A stretch of 64,000 nt of DNA from Mesorhizobium sp. (GCF_004962245.1 NZ_SUHQ01000007.1:1-64000), one strand, 5' to 3'. Shown: positions 1 to 9,978, counted from the first letter of the stretch. Numbers and translations: made by a program. The notes: generated from the sequence alone by a model not told the origin.

Positions 1-2
1 GC

Positions 3-254
3 GCCGACACGCGTTTTCATCTCGCCATCCTGCGCGCCTCGGGCAACGATCTCCTGGTGCCGCTCGGCGTGCTGATCGAATCGGCTTTCGATCATCTGTT
101 CGCCTATACGACGCGGGAGCTGGACGATTTGCAGCACGCGCAGAAACTGCACGAGGCGATCGAGAAGAACATCCGCCTGCAGCGGCCGGATGCGGCGCGC
201 AACGCGGTGCGCAAGCTGTTGGCCAACACCGACAGCGTCATCAAGTCGCGGTAA
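3..254 (+). CDS. GntR/FadR-family regulator, C-terminal part (5' end outside window)
   Basis: The reading frame is open from the window edge, so only the last 83 residues are present. The visible part begins ADTRFHLAILRASGND, which matches the ligand-binding FCD domain of FadR-subfamily GntR regulators (a conserved His in FH.AI followed by SGN). A helical tail rich in Arg and Leu ends at the TAA near 254. Members of this family bind small carboxylic acids and repress catabolic genes. The DNA-binding domain lies outside the window, so target and ligand cannot be guessed. The next gene is convergent on the other strand. Confidence 0.75.
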   Translation, partial: ADTRFHLAILRASGNDLLVPLGVLIESAFDHLFAYTTRELDDLQHAQKLHEAIEKNIRLQRPDAARNAVRKLLANTDSVIKSR

Positions 255-263
255 GTCGATACT

Positions 264-551
264 CTAATTTTCTCTCGGTCGGCCAAACGCTGCGCGCAGT
301 TCGTCCTTGGCGTCCTCCAGCACTTTCTTCTGCTTGGCCGGCAGGTTCTTGCCGGCCCGGTTGATGTAGAAATTCAGCATCGACATGGCGGACTGGAACG
401 GCTCGGCCTTGCGCCGGTCGCTGTGTTCGGCCGATCGCTTGAGCGAGGCCGCGATCTTTTTGGGATCGTGGGATTCGAAGACATGTTCCTCGAGGTCCAG
501 CGCATCGCTGTGCTCGGTCACGTCGGCCGACCATTTCCTTTTCGCGGTCAT
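264..551 (-). CDS. Small DUF3175-type protein
   Basis: A 95-residue basic/acidic cytoplasmic protein beginning MTAKRKWSADVTEHSDALDL. The frame stays open much further upstream, but the ATG at 551 is chosen because a strong Shine-Dalgarno (GGGAAGGAG) sits just before it and the upstream extension has no protein-like character. The composition (SDALDLEE, DPKKIAASLKRSAE, FYINRAGKNL) resembles the small conserved DUF3175 family that is common in rhizobia and has no assigned function. No membrane segment or signal peptide is visible. It stands alone and is convergent with the GntR-family gene. The family call is from memory of the pattern. Confidence 0.7.
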   Translation of the reverse strand: MTAKRKWSADVTEHSDALDLEEHVFESHDPKKIAASLKRSAEHSDRRKAEPFQSAMSMLNFYINRAGKNLPAKQKKVLEDAKDELRAAFGRPREN

Positions 552-729
552 GAACAAACTCCTTCCCTTGGTGCGTTTGATGGAAAACGCCGGGACGGCG
601 GCTGCTGTTCCACTGCCGCTTAAATCCGTGGAGCCACGGATTTGCCTGTCGTGGCGCTGCTCGGCGCCGCGAATGTGCCGATAGTGGTGTCGAACCGGTC
701 GATTTCGCAGAACCGCGACAGGAAACGCC

Positions 730-1962
730 TTGACCGCAACCGTCTCCAGCCGGGCCGGCAGCCCCGGCATCGACAGCGCCTACGCCTGGATGCGGCTCGG
801 CATTTCCGTGCTTTTGGCGACGATCGGCGGCGTTGGCATGTGGGCGGTGGTCGTGGTGCTGCCCGCCGTGCAGGCTGAATTCGGCGTCGATCGGGCGGCC
901 GCGTCGATGCCCTATACCGCGACCATGGTCGGCTTCGCCGCCGGCAACGTGCTGGTCGGCCGCGCCGTCGACCGGATGGGTTACTGGATCCCGGCGCTCA
1001 TTGCCTCGGTGGTGCTCGGCGCAGGTTTCCTGCTGGCGTCGCTGACCACTTCGATCCTGCAATTCACCCTTGCTCAGGCGATATTGATCGGCATCGGCAC
1101 CTCGGCGATCTTCGGGCCGTTGATCGCCGACATCTCGCACTGGTTCAACCGCCGGCGCGGCGTCGCGGTGGCGGCCGCCGCCGCCGGCAATTATCTCGCC
1201 GGGGCGATCTGGCCGCTGGCGATGCCCTATGTCATGCAGAGCGAAGGCTGGCGCTTCACCTATGCCGCGATCGGCGTCGTCTGCCTCGCGACCATGGTGC
1301 CGCTGATCTTGCTGCTCAGGCGCGGCGCACCACGTGCCGCCGTTCCCGGTTCACCCGGCAGCCGGCCGGTCCAGCCGATCTCGCTGTCACCGGCAGCCTT
1401 GCAGGTGTTGCTCGTCGTCGCCGGCCTTAGCTGCTGCATGGCGATGTCGATGCCCCAGGTGCATATCGTCGCCTATTGCATGGACCTTGGCTACGGCGTG
1501 GCGCGCGGCGCCGACATGCTGTCGATCATGATGGCGGCGGGCGTCGTCAGCCGGCTGGCGTCCGGCTTTCTCGCCGATCGCGTCGGCGGTGTAAAAACCC
1601 TGCTGATCGGCTCTGTCCTGCAAGGCCTGTCGCTGTTGCTCTACATCCCCTTCGACGGGCTCGCCTCGCTTTATGTCGTCTCGCTGGTCTTCGGCCTGTC
1701 GCAAGGCGGCATCGTGCCTTGCTATGCCATCATCGTGCGCGAATACATGCCTGCCAAAGAGGCCGGCCAGCGCGTCGGCATCGTCATGATGGCGACCATA
1801 TTCGGCATGGCGATCGGCGGCTGGATGTCGGGCTGGATCTACGATCTGACCGGCTCCTACGCCGTCGCGTTCCTCAACGGAATTGCCTGGAACCTGCTGA
1901 ACGTAGCGGCCATGATGCTGTTGCTGTGGAAGGCGCGGCGCAGCGCCGCGGCGATGGCCTGA
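730..1962 (+). CDS. Major facilitator superfamily transporter
   Basis: A 410-residue integral membrane protein with about 12 hydrophobic segments in two halves, separated by a charged central loop near residues 195-220 (RRGAPRAAVPGSPGSRP). The loop-2 signature appears as GRAVDRMGYW and is repeated in the second half as GFLADRVGGVK, typical of MFS antiporters or uniporters. The start is taken as TTG at 730, with AGGAAA 7 bases upstream; the first in-frame ATG is at 790. It resembles the oxalate/formate-antiporter-like and monocarboxylate-type MFS proteins common in Rhizobiales, but the substrate cannot be read from sequence. It has no functional partner nearby. Confidence 0.85.
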   Translation: MTATVSSRAGSPGIDSAYAWMRLGISVLLATIGGVGMWAVVVVLPAVQAEFGVDRAAASMPYTATMVGFAAGNVLVGRAVDRMGYWIPALIASVVLGAGFLLASLTTSILQFTLAQAILIGIGTSAIFGPLIADISHWFNRRRGVAVAAAAAGNYLAGAIWPLAMPYVMQSEGWRFTYAAIGVVCLATMVPLILLLRRGAPRAAVPGSPGSRPVQPISLSPAALQVLLVVAGLSCCMAMSMPQVHIVAYCMDLGYGVARGADMLSIMMAAGVVSRLASGFLADRVGGVKTLLIGSVLQGLSLLLYIPFDGLASLYVVSLVFGLSQGGIVPCYAIIVREYMPAKEAGQRVGIVMMATIFGMAIGGWMSGWIYDLTGSYAVAFLNGIAWNLLNVAAMMLLLWKARRSAAAMA

Positions 1963-1988
1963 GCCGATGAAGAAGCATCACGGCGCAT

Positions 1989-2012
1989 AAAAAAACCGCC
2001 TCGGCGGCGGTT
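1989..2012 (-). terminator. Hairpin with T-run on the minus strand
   Basis: AACCGCC (1994-2000), a 5-base loop, then GGCGGTT (2006-2012). Read on the minus strand, the stem is followed directly by a run of seven Ts, the form of a rho-independent terminator. On the plus strand no T-run follows, so it is poorly oriented for the MFS gene that ends 30 bases upstream. No minus-strand gene is recognisable to its right. Confidence 0.5.
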
Positions 2013-2118
2013 CGCTGGCGCAATTCAGCACCATGAATAAATTCCTAGCATAACTGCCGTCACCTGTCAAGTTGAAACTACCAAAATTCCGGAGCTGGCG
2101 CCGCCGGCGACGCTGCTG

Positions 2119-2293
2119 ATCTCCCCCCTTGCGGGGGAGATGCCCGGCAGGGCAAAGGGGGGTGCTGTCCCGCCGGCCTGTCAACCAATAGCGGCCAAGC
2201 CCTCAGGCTGAATCCCGGTTGGGAATGGCGGAAGTTGGCGATCCTTCCCACCCCCCTCTGTCCTGCCGGACATCTCCCCCGCAAGGGGGGAGA
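2119..2293. repeat. Inverted pair of short intergenic palindromic repeats
   Basis: Two near-identical arms of about 45 bases lie in opposite orientation at 2119-2163 and 2249-2293. Each carries CTCCCCCCTTGCGGGGGAGA-like self-complementary sequence followed by a GCCGGCAGG-type tail. They flank about 85 bases of unremarkable sequence. Rhizobial genomes carry many such intergenic mosaic elements. Related copies occur in this window near 18.1-18.3 kb and 44.7 kb. The whole gap 1963-2519 holds only this pair and the hairpin at 1989; no gene is supported in it. Confidence 0.75.
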
Positions 2294-2519
2294 TTGGATG
2301 TCGGCTCGGCTTTCGCCAATTACCAACGCAGGCGGAAGAGGGGCAGCGCAACCTGAAGCGGTTGGCCTTGCCTTTGGGCCCGTTCGCTTGACAATGGGGT
2401 AAGGCTGCGCGACGCCAGACGGGTGGGGCTGCAGGTCGGGGCATGGCGAGAGTGGCAAAAACGCTGAACATCGTTGCGCGGTCGGGCCTCGGCGCAGGCG
2501 CCGCGTTCGGGACAAGGCT

Positions 2520-3548
2520 GTGATCAAACCGCGCTCACGCCGCGGCGGCGGCCGTCCGACCATCGCTGATGTCGCGCGCAGGGCCGGCGTCGGCGCCATC
2601 ACGGTCTCCCGTGCCTTGCGCGAGCCGGAGCGCGTTTCGGAGGATTTGCGCCGCCAGATCCAGGCGGCCGTCGATGAACTAGGCTATCTGCCCGACCCGA
2701 ATGCGCGGGCGCTGGCTTCGGCGCGCGCCGAGGTCTTTGGCGTGCTGGTGCCGTCGCTCACCAACAGCGTCTTTGCCGAAGTGCTGCGCGGCATCTACGA
2801 CAGCCTGTCCGACAGTTCCTTTCGCATCCAGCTTGGCAACACCCATTATTCCGGTCTCGAGGAGGAGCGGCTGTTGCAGGTGTTCGGTCCCCAGCGCCCG
2901 GCGGCGCTGATCGTGGCGGGCATCGACCAGACGCCAACATCGCGAAGACTGCTCGAGGCGGCGGGCTGCCCTGTCGTCCAGGTCATGGAGACCGGGCCCG
3001 ATCCGGTCGACATGATGGTCGGCTTCTCGCATTTCGACGGGGGCAGGGCGGCGACGGAGCACATGCTCGAAATGGGCTATCGCCGCATCGGCTTCATCGG
3101 CGCGCGCATGGACCCGCGCTCGCAGCGGCGTCTGGCCGGCTATCGCGCGGCGATGGAGGCGGCCGGTTTGTTCGACGCGCGGCTGATCACCACCACGCCG
3201 GTGCCGTCCAGCGTGACGCTCGGGCGCGAACTGTTTCGGGACGCGCTGGCCAAGGCGCCGACGTTGGACGGGGTTTTCTGCAACAACGACGACATCGCGC
3301 TCGGCGTATTGTTCGAGTGCCACCGCGCCTCGATCGCCGTGCCGAAGACGATCGGCATCACAGGCTTCAACGATCTCGACATGATGGAAGTGGCCTTTCC
3401 GTCGGTCACCAGCGTCCGGACGCCTCGCTACGAGATCGGCCGGCGCTCGGTCGCCATGGCGCTCGCGGCGATTGCAGGCAAGCGCCCGCAGGAGCCGGTC
3501 GTCGACCTCGGCTTCGAACTCAAGCGCCGCGAGAGCACGGCTCGCTGA
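2520..3548 (+). CDS. gntR: LacI-family repressor, probable gluconate regulator
   Basis: A 342-residue LacI/GalR-family regulator. The N-terminal helix-turn-helix (residues about 14-35, TIADVARRAGVGAITVSRAL) carries the family's VS/ITVSRAL recognition helix, and the hinge ends at LGYLPDPNARALA. The rest is a periplasmic-binding-protein-like sensor domain. The start is GTG at 2520. The N-terminal RRGGGRPTIADVA style and the downstream gluconokinase point to the GntR (gluconate) branch of the LacI family, not to be confused with the unrelated GntR/FadR family. It lies upstream of, and is codirectional with, the ABC transporter and kinase genes. A perfect palindrome just past its stop codon is the likely operator. 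Confidence 0.85.
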   Translation: MIKPRSRRGGGRPTIADVARRAGVGAITVSRALREPERVSEDLRRQIQAAVDELGYLPDPNARALASARAEVFGVLVPSLTNSVFAEVLRGIYDSLSDSSFRIQLGNTHYSGLEEERLLQVFGPQRPAALIVAGIDQTPTSRRLLEAAGCPVVQVMETGPDPVDMMVGFSHFDGGRAATEHMLEMGYRRIGFIGARMDPRSQRRLAGYRAAMEAAGLFDARLITTTPVPSSVTLGRELFRDALAKAPTLDGVFCNNDDIALGVLFECHRASIAVPKTIGITGFNDLDMMEVAFPSVTSVRTPRYEIGRRSVAMALAAIAGKRPQEPVVDLGFELKRRESTAR

Positions 3549-3579
3549 AAGCACCTTGCAGGCATTCGCGAAATGTCGC

Positions 3580-3608
3580 TTTACACTGCGTCATGGTAGC
3601 GCTACCAT
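3580..3608 (+). promoter_or_regulatory. Candidate sigma-70 promoter of the gluconate transporter operon
   Basis: TTTACA (3580-3585), a 17-base spacer, then TACCAT (3603-3608), about 380 bases upstream of the binding-protein gene. The -10 hexamer is the right half of the 16-bp palindrome at 3593-3608, so repressor binding would block RNA polymerase. No transcript data are available; this is a positional reading. Confidence 0.5.
3593..3608. promoter_or_regulatory. LacI-family operator (perfect 16-bp palindrome)
   Basis: ATGGTAGCGCTACCAT is a perfect dyad with the central CG step expected for LacI-family operators. Its size and layout match the ATGTTACC-type half sites known for the gluconate repressor GntR. 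It lies 45 bases after the stop codon of the LacI-family gene and overlaps a -35/-10 pair, so it is the natural target for controlling the downstream transporter and kinase. Confidence 0.7.
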
Positions 3609-3645
3609 TTGTCTCTGGTGAAAACTCGCGGCAAAGACCGAAGTC

Positions 3646-3691
3646 TGTTTATTATATATAAGCGACAGCTCACGCTTGTTTATTATGTATA
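3646..3691. repeat. AT-rich direct repeat in the transporter leader
   Basis: TGTTTATTATATATA (3646-3660) recurs as TGTTTATTATGTATA (3677-3691), 14 of 15 bases identical and 31 bases apart, about three helical turns. The copies are the most AT-rich stretch of the window. The second contains TATAAT (3688-3693), which could serve as a -10 element, though no good -35 precedes it. They could be a bent-DNA or protein-binding site in the long leader. Confidence 0.45.
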
Positions 3692-3811
3692 ATATGATAG
3701 TTTTTACTTCGGTTGCCGAGCGGCAAGGGAGGAGATCGGGTCGGCATTCGGCCACCTGAAAAGCGCGACGGGCAAGGCGGGAGGTGCCGGGCCAGACGCG
3801 TAAGACGCGTA

Positions 3812-3955
3812 AGAGCCTGTTTGGAAACTCTGCTCCGACGGTCATCTGATGGCGTTTTCTGCGCTTCCGGTGCTCACGGACCCAAATGTCCGCTGCGCTC
3901 CGGTTCTCGAAGCCAGCATATGACTCGCCGGAGCGGCTTTCGAAACAGCCTCTAA
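3812..3955. repeat. Long imperfect palindrome, probable rhizobial intergenic repeat
   Basis: The ends are inverted copies: AGCCTGTTTGGAAA on the left and TTTCGAAACAGCCT on the right. The inner arms also pair (GCTCCGACGGTCAT against ATGACTCGCCGGAGC). The roughly 145-base unit would fold into one long hairpin in the leader RNA, about 35 bases before the binding-protein start. It has the build of a dispersed palindromic repeat. A short tandem AGACGCGTA pair lies just before it (3794-3811). The gap 3549-3989 holds only the operator/promoter, the AT-rich repeats and this element. Confidence 0.6.
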
Positions 3956-3989
3956 GAACAATCAGAAACTGCAACTGGGAGGAATATCG

Positions 3990-5114
3990 ATGATCAAGTC
4001 ACTCGTTGGCGGCATCGTTGCTGCCACTGCATTCGTCATGCTGAGTTCGTCGGCGCTCGCCGAACCCGAAATCGTCACCGGCCCGTCCGCCGAGCCGGAC
4101 TGCTTCGCCCCTTGGGCGGCCGACACGCAATTCTTCAAGTTCCCCAAGAAAGACGGTCCGTACCGGATCGCGCTCGCCAATGGCTACATCGCCAACACCT
4201 GGCGCATCCAGATGGTGCAGACGGCGAAGGCCTATGCGGCGCAGCCGGAGGTCGCGGCGAAACTGAAGGAGTTCAAGGTCGTCTCGACCGGCGAAGACGT
4301 GCCGGCGCAGATTTCGGCGATCAACAACTTCATCGATTCCGGCTATGACGCGATCGTCGTCAACGCGCAGAACCCGACGGCGTTCGGGCCGGTCATCAAG
4401 CGCGCCAAGGAAGCCGGCGTCGTGCTGGTCGCCTTCGATAACATCCTCGACACCAAGGACGCCATCAACGTCAATGTCGACCAGAAAGGTCTTGGCGAAT
4501 TGTGGGGCAACTGGCTGATCAAGCATGTGCCCAATGGCGGCAAGATCCTCGAGGTGCGCGGCGTTGCCGGCACGTCGGTCGACACCGACCGCCACAATGG
4601 CATCCATGAGGTTCTCGACGCCTCAGGCAAGAAGTGGGAGGTCACCGAAGTCATCGGCAAGTGGGACGACGGCGTGGCGCAAAAGGCCTCGGCCGATGCC
4701 ATCGCCACCAATGGCCCCTTCGACGGCGTCACCGGGCAGGGCGGCGACACCGGCATCGTCCAGGCGATGATCGACGCCAAGCATCCATTCGTGCCGTTTG
4801 GCGGCGAAACGGAGAATGGCTTCCGCAAATTCTGCGCCAAGTTTGCCGCGGACGGGCTGAAATGCTCGTCGGCCGGAACCGGCCCCGCCCAGGTGGCGGT
4901 CGCCATCAAGACGGCGATTGCCGCGCTCGAAGGCCAGGTCGTCCCGCAAGCGGTGAAGCTGCCGCTGGCGATCGTCGAGGATCCGAACTTCAAGGAAGGC
5001 CAGGACTATTTCCCTGACCAGTCCGACAATTTCTTCGTCGGCAACTCCTTCCCGACCTGTGGCATCAACTTCACCGCGCAGGAAATCATGGGCCAGAGCA
5101 AGGAAAACCAGTAG
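3990..5114 (+). CDS. Sugar/sugar-acid ABC transporter, periplasmic binding protein
   Basis: A 374-residue type-1 periplasmic binding protein of the RbsB-like CUT2 group. The signal peptide (MIKSLVGGIVAATAF..., cleaved after SALA near residue 24) is followed by YRIALANGYIANTWRIQM, the usual opening of this fold, then GYDAIVVNAQNP and VVLVAFDN strands. Four Cys in the mature protein, including C near both ends, could form disulfides. GGAGG precedes the ATG closely. It is the first gene of an operon with a double ATPase, two permeases and gluconokinase, so gluconate or a related sugar acid is the inferred ligand. The family itself binds many monosaccharides. Confidence 0.85.
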   Translation: MIKSLVGGIVAATAFVMLSSSALAEPEIVTGPSAEPDCFAPWAADTQFFKFPKKDGPYRIALANGYIANTWRIQMVQTAKAYAAQPEVAAKLKEFKVVSTGEDVPAQISAINNFIDSGYDAIVVNAQNPTAFGPVIKRAKEAGVVLVAFDNILDTKDAINVNVDQKGLGELWGNWLIKHVPNGGKILEVRGVAGTSVDTDRHNGIHEVLDASGKKWEVTEVIGKWDDGVAQKASADAIATNGPFDGVTGQGGDTGIVQAMIDAKHPFVPFGGETENGFRKFCAKFAADGLKCSSAGTGPAQVAVAIKTAIAALEGQVVPQAVKLPLAIVEDPNFKEGQDYFPDQSDNFFVGNSFPTCGINFTAQEIMGQSKENQ

Positions 5115-5184
5115 GCTGATCGCTCGGCGCCGCGGGACATCCCGCGGCGCCGGTCCCGAAGAACGAGCGCCTTGGGAGGGGCCG

Positions 5185-6749
<1,565 letters not shown>

Positions 6750-6753
<4 letters not shown>

Positions 6754-7730
6754 AAGATTGGCGCTACTGGCTTGCCGAACAACGCGGGACGCTGCTGGCG
6801 TTCGGCATCTTCATCGTGATGTTTATCATCTACACCTCGAACCATCCGGCGGGCTTTACCGCCAATGTCGTGCAGACGGCCTCGAACAAGGGCGTGCTGC
6901 TTGCCTTCGTCGCCATGGCGCAGACGCTGGTGGTGATCACCGCCGGCATTGACCTTTCCGTCGGCATGATTTTTCTGCTGACCAACTGCCTGGCCTCATG
7001 GCTGGTCATCGGCACCGGCATCGAGACCGCCTTCGGCGTCGTCGCGGTGCTCGGCACCGGGCTGCTGTGCGGGGCGATCAACGGCGCCATCGTCATCTAC
7101 GGACGGCTGCAGCCGATCGTCGCCACCATCGCCACGGGTGCGGTCTATTTCGGCATCGCGCTGCTGCTCAGACCCTTTCCGGGCGGTTCGGTCAACGAGG
7201 ATCTCGCCGACGCGCTGACCGGGCGGCTGTTCGGCGTGGTGCCGGCGAGCCTGGTGGTGCTTTTGGCCGTCGTGCTCGTGGTCTGGGTGCCGTTCAGCCG
7301 GTCGGTGCTTGGCCGCGCCGCTTACGCGGCCGGATCGTCGGAGATGGCGGCCTACATGTCCGGCGTGCCGATCCGCCGCGGCAAGTTCGCCGCCTATGCG
7401 CTCGCCGGCCTGCTGGCCGCGATCGGTGGATTGTTCCTCACCTTCTTCACCTATACGGGCGAGGCGGCCTATGCCAGCGGCAATGCCTATACGCTGTTCT
7501 CGATCGCCGCCGTGGTGCTTGGCGGCGTCTCGCTGTTCGGCGGCAAGGGCAGCGCCATCGGCGCGATCTTCGGCGCGCTCGCCTTCCGCACCATTGGAGA
7601 CCTGCTATTCGTCTTCGATTTCGATCCGCTCTGGCAGCCGCTATTCCAGGGTGTCATCCTGCTGATCGCGGTCAGCCTCGGCGCCTTCGCCCTGTTCAGA
7701 GTCCGCAACCGGCTGGAGTGGTTCCTGTGA
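6750..7730 (+). CDS. Sugar ABC transporter permease (CUT2), first subunit
   Basis: A 326-residue membrane protein with about 8-10 hydrophobic segments and the conserved CUT2 permease stretch AGIDLSVGMIFLLTN near residue 70. Further conserved blocks are GRAAYAAGSSEMAAYMSGV and AAVVLGGVSLFGGKGS. It begins with a GTG that overlaps the ATPase stop and ends overlapping the next permease start, again as GTGA. Two different permease genes suggest a heterodimeric channel. Substrate specificity follows from context only. Confidence 0.85.
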
Positions 7731-8713
7731 GCGAAACGACGATAGGCGGCATCGCCGGCCGCATGCCGAAATTCATCCGCCGCGCCGATCCTGCGGTGTT
7801 GACGGCCTTTGCCTGCATCGTGCTCCTGTTGTTCCTCGGCAGCCTCTATTCACGCAGTTTCCTGTCGCCGGAATATCTGCTGCAGCAGCTCAAGGTGGCC
7901 TCGTTTCTCGGCATCATCGCCACCGGCATGATGCTGGTCATCCTGCTCGGCCAGATCGACCTGTCGGTGCCGTGGTCGGTGGCGACGGGCGCCATGATGG
8001 CTTGTGCGGCCGCCGCCTACGGCCCGGTCGGCGTCGCGCTGGCGGTCCCGTTCGGCATTTTCTGCGGTGTGCTGATCGGCATCGTCAACGGCGTCGGCGT
8101 CGCTTATCTGCGCATTCCCTCGATGATCATCACGCTCGCCACCAATGCCGTCGCGCAAGGGCTGATGGTGGTCTATACGGGCGGCTTCTCGCCGCAGGAT
8201 TCGGCGACCCGGGCGATGCGCTATCTGGCCACCGGCTTTGCCATTCCAGGTGTGCCCAACGCGGTCATCATCTGGGCGCTGATTGGTGCCGCGATGGTTT
8301 TCGTGCTGACCCGCACCGGCTTCGGACGCACCGTCTACGGCATCGGCAACCGTGAGCGCGCCGCCTACCTCTCCGGCGTCGATACGCGGCGCGTGGTGCT
8401 GATCGCCTTCGCCATATCCGGAGGGCTCTCGGCCTTCGGCGGCGTGCTTCTGGCCGGCTATGCCTCCAAGGCGGCGCAGTCGATGGGCGACGCCTATCTC
8501 CTGCCGTCGATCGCCGCCGTGGTGCTTGGCGGCACCTCGATCCTCGGTGGACGCGGCTCTTACCTCGGCACGGTCGCGGGCGTCATCCTGATCACGCTTT
8601 TGCAATCCATTCTTTCCGTCATGCAGATGCCGGAGGCGGGGCGGCAGATCATCTACGGCGTTGTCATCGTCGCCATGCTCCTGCTTTACGGCCGCGCGCC
8701 GGCCAGCCGCTGA
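7727..8713 (+). CDS. Sugar ABC transporter permease (CUT2), second subunit
   Basis: A 328-residue paralogue of the preceding permease. It has the same signature (LGQIDLSVPWSVATGAMM), YGIGNRERAAYLSGV and AAVVLGGTSILGGRGS. The GTG at 7727 overlaps the upstream stop. The same frame is open for more than 700 bases upstream, but that extension is the shadow of the first permease gene and is rejected. The gluconokinase gene follows 8 bases after the stop, so transport and phosphorylation appear to be made from one message. Confidence 0.85.
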   Translation: MSETTIGGIAGRMPKFIRRADPAVLTAFACIVLLLFLGSLYSRSFLSPEYLLQQLKVASFLGIIATGMMLVILLGQIDLSVPWSVATGAMMACAAAAYGPVGVALAVPFGIFCGVLIGIVNGVGVAYLRIPSMIITLATNAVAQGLMVVYTGGFSPQDSATRAMRYLATGFAIPGVPNAVIIWALIGAAMVFVLTRTGFGRTVYGIGNRERAAYLSGVDTRRVVLIAFAISGGLSAFGGVLLAGYASKAAQSMGDAYLLPSIAAVVLGGTSILGGRGSYLGTVAGVILITLLQSILSVMQMPEAGRQIIYGVVIVAMLLLYGRAPASR

Positions 8714-8721
8714 CCCGCATC

Positions 8722-9270
8722 GTGGACGAAAGAGCAGCACAAGTGCGAAGGGATCCCGTTCGGTCCGCACCGGCCATCGTGGTGATGGGCGTCGCCGGTT
8801 GTGGCAAGTCGGCCGTCGGCGAAGCGCTGGCCGCGGCGCTGGGCGCCGTCTTCGTCGAGGGCGACAGGCTTCATCCGCCGGAAAACGTCGCGCGCATGGC
8901 AGCGGGTGAGCCGCTGACCGACGCATTGCGCGAAGGCTGGCTCGACGCGATCGGCCGGCGCATTGCGGGATCGGTCGGCGATGGGCAGGGCGTCGTCGCC
9001 GCCTGCTCGGCGCTGAAGCGCAGCTACCGCGAGCGTCTGCGCGGCTTTTGCCAGGACATCGTTTTCCTCTATCTGGAAATCGATCCCGCGACGGCGAAGC
9101 GGCGTGTCGGCTCCCGCCAGGGTCATTTCATGCCGGCAAGCCTGGTCGACAGCCAGTTCGCCACGCTTGAAGCGCCGGCAGCCGACGAGAACGCATTGAC
9201 GCTCGATGCGACGCGCCCGATCGCCGATATTGTCGCCGACGTCGTGAGCCTGTTCGAGGCGAATTCATGA
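8722..9270 (+). CDS. gntK: Gluconokinase
   Basis: A 182-residue P-loop kinase that phosphorylates D-gluconate to 6-phosphogluconate with ATP in the cytoplasm. The Walker A GVAGCGKS covers residues 23-30. It is followed by family-specific blocks: VEGDRLHPPENVARMAAGEPLTD split around the substrate site, then ACSALKRSYRERLR and HFMPASLVDSQFATLE. The length fits the GntK family (about 170-185). The GTG start is 8 bases after the second permease gene. The kinase identifies the likely cargo of the upstream ABC transporter and the likely effector of the LacI-family regulator. Confidence 0.9.
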   Translation: MDERAAQVRRDPVRSAPAIVVMGVAGCGKSAVGEALAAALGAVFVEGDRLHPPENVARMAAGEPLTDALREGWLDAIGRRIAGSVGDGQGVVAACSALKRSYRERLRGFCQDIVFLYLEIDPATAKRRVGSRQGHFMPASLVDSQFATLEAPAADENALTLDATRPIADIVADVVSLFEANS

Positions 9271-9304
9271 GCCGCCGGCGCTAATCTCGCCTTAGGCTGC
9301 CTGA

Positions 9305-9754
9305 TCAGATCTGCGACGTCAGTTCGATTGGAAAATCGTCGTTGTCGGCATCGCGCATGGCGGCGAGGCTGCGATTATCAAGCACCTCGGCGATCGCCTG
9401 GCGCACTTCCAGCATCATGTGCCGGACCTGGCATGTCGCCTCGTCGCAATCCTCGCAGCGCTGATATTGGGTGCGGCTGGCGCAAGGGATCGGCGCCAGC
9501 GGCCCGTCGAGGACACGCACGACATGGCCGATCTTGATCTCGGAGGCCGGCCGGGCGAGGCGGTAGCCACCTTCCTTGCCCTTGCGGCTCTGGACGAAGC
9601 CGGCATTGCGCAACTCGCCCAGAATGGCGTCCAGGAATTTCTTGGGGATGTTGTTGGCGACCGCGATGTCGTTGACGAATGCAAGCTGGCCGACCGGCAG
9701 GCCGGACAGATGCACGAGGGCCTTGAGGCCGTATTTGCCTTTTTTGGTCAGCAT
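9305..9754 (-). CDS. Rrf2-family transcriptional regulator, sulfate/cysteine locus
   Basis: A 149-residue Rrf2 protein. The winged helix is at the N-terminus (LTKKGKYGLKALVHLS, then IPKKFLDAILGELRNAGFV and the wing KGKEGGYRLARP). Cysteines at about residues 91, 100, 103 and 108 (PCAS...RCEDCDEATC) are placed like the cluster-binding Cys of IscR/NsrR, or could sense thiols. It is the last of a run of minus-strand sulfate-uptake genes, 250 bases past the second binding-protein gene and beyond a terminator, so it is probably transcribed separately. By position it may control sulfate uptake, as CymR-like Rrf2 proteins do in Gram-positives. Confidence 0.82.
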   Translation of the reverse strand: MLTKKGKYGLKALVHLSGLPVGQLAFVNDIAVANNIPKKFLDAILGELRNAGFVQSRKGKEGGYRLARPASEIKIGHVVRVLDGPLAPIPCASRTQYQRCEDCDEATCQVRHMMLEVRQAIAEVLDNRSLAAMRDADNDDFPIELTSQI

Positions 9755-9956
9755 GCCCGAGTCAACCTATGAAGCCCCAACCACCCGCGTCTGGCGGCTG
9801 TTTGTGTGCAAATCATGACGGTTTGGCCGTGCGACGCCGTTCGCGCGGGCAAACCGCCTGATGACACATTGGCGCAAACGCGTTGATTCTTCGTAACGTT
9901 TTGGAAGGCAGGCGCCTGGAAAGCGGGAAATCACCGTTCCGGAGTGGAAAACGAAG

Positions 9957-9978
9957 AAAGCCGGCAAAAGCCGGCCTT
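9957..9978 (-). terminator. Rho-independent terminator after the second sulfate-binding protein gene
   Basis: GCCGGC (9960-9965), AAAA loop, GCCGGC (9970-9975). On the minus strand it is followed by TTTCTTCG, and it lies about 30 bases past the stop codon at 10005. Confidence 0.65.

Noticed and set aside
2118..2297. CRISPR-like repeat array
   Set aside because: Only two arms in opposite orientation with no regular spacers; it is a palindromic intergenic repeat pair.
2078..2602. A 174-residue minus-strand open frame over the repeat region
   Set aside because: It runs through the palindromic repeats and into the LacI-family gene, is Pro/Arg-rich and has no ribosome site or domain.
6998..7726. 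Upstream extension of the second sugar permease frame
   Set aside because: It is the shadow of the first permease gene; the GTG at 7727 gives a normal permease N-terminus.
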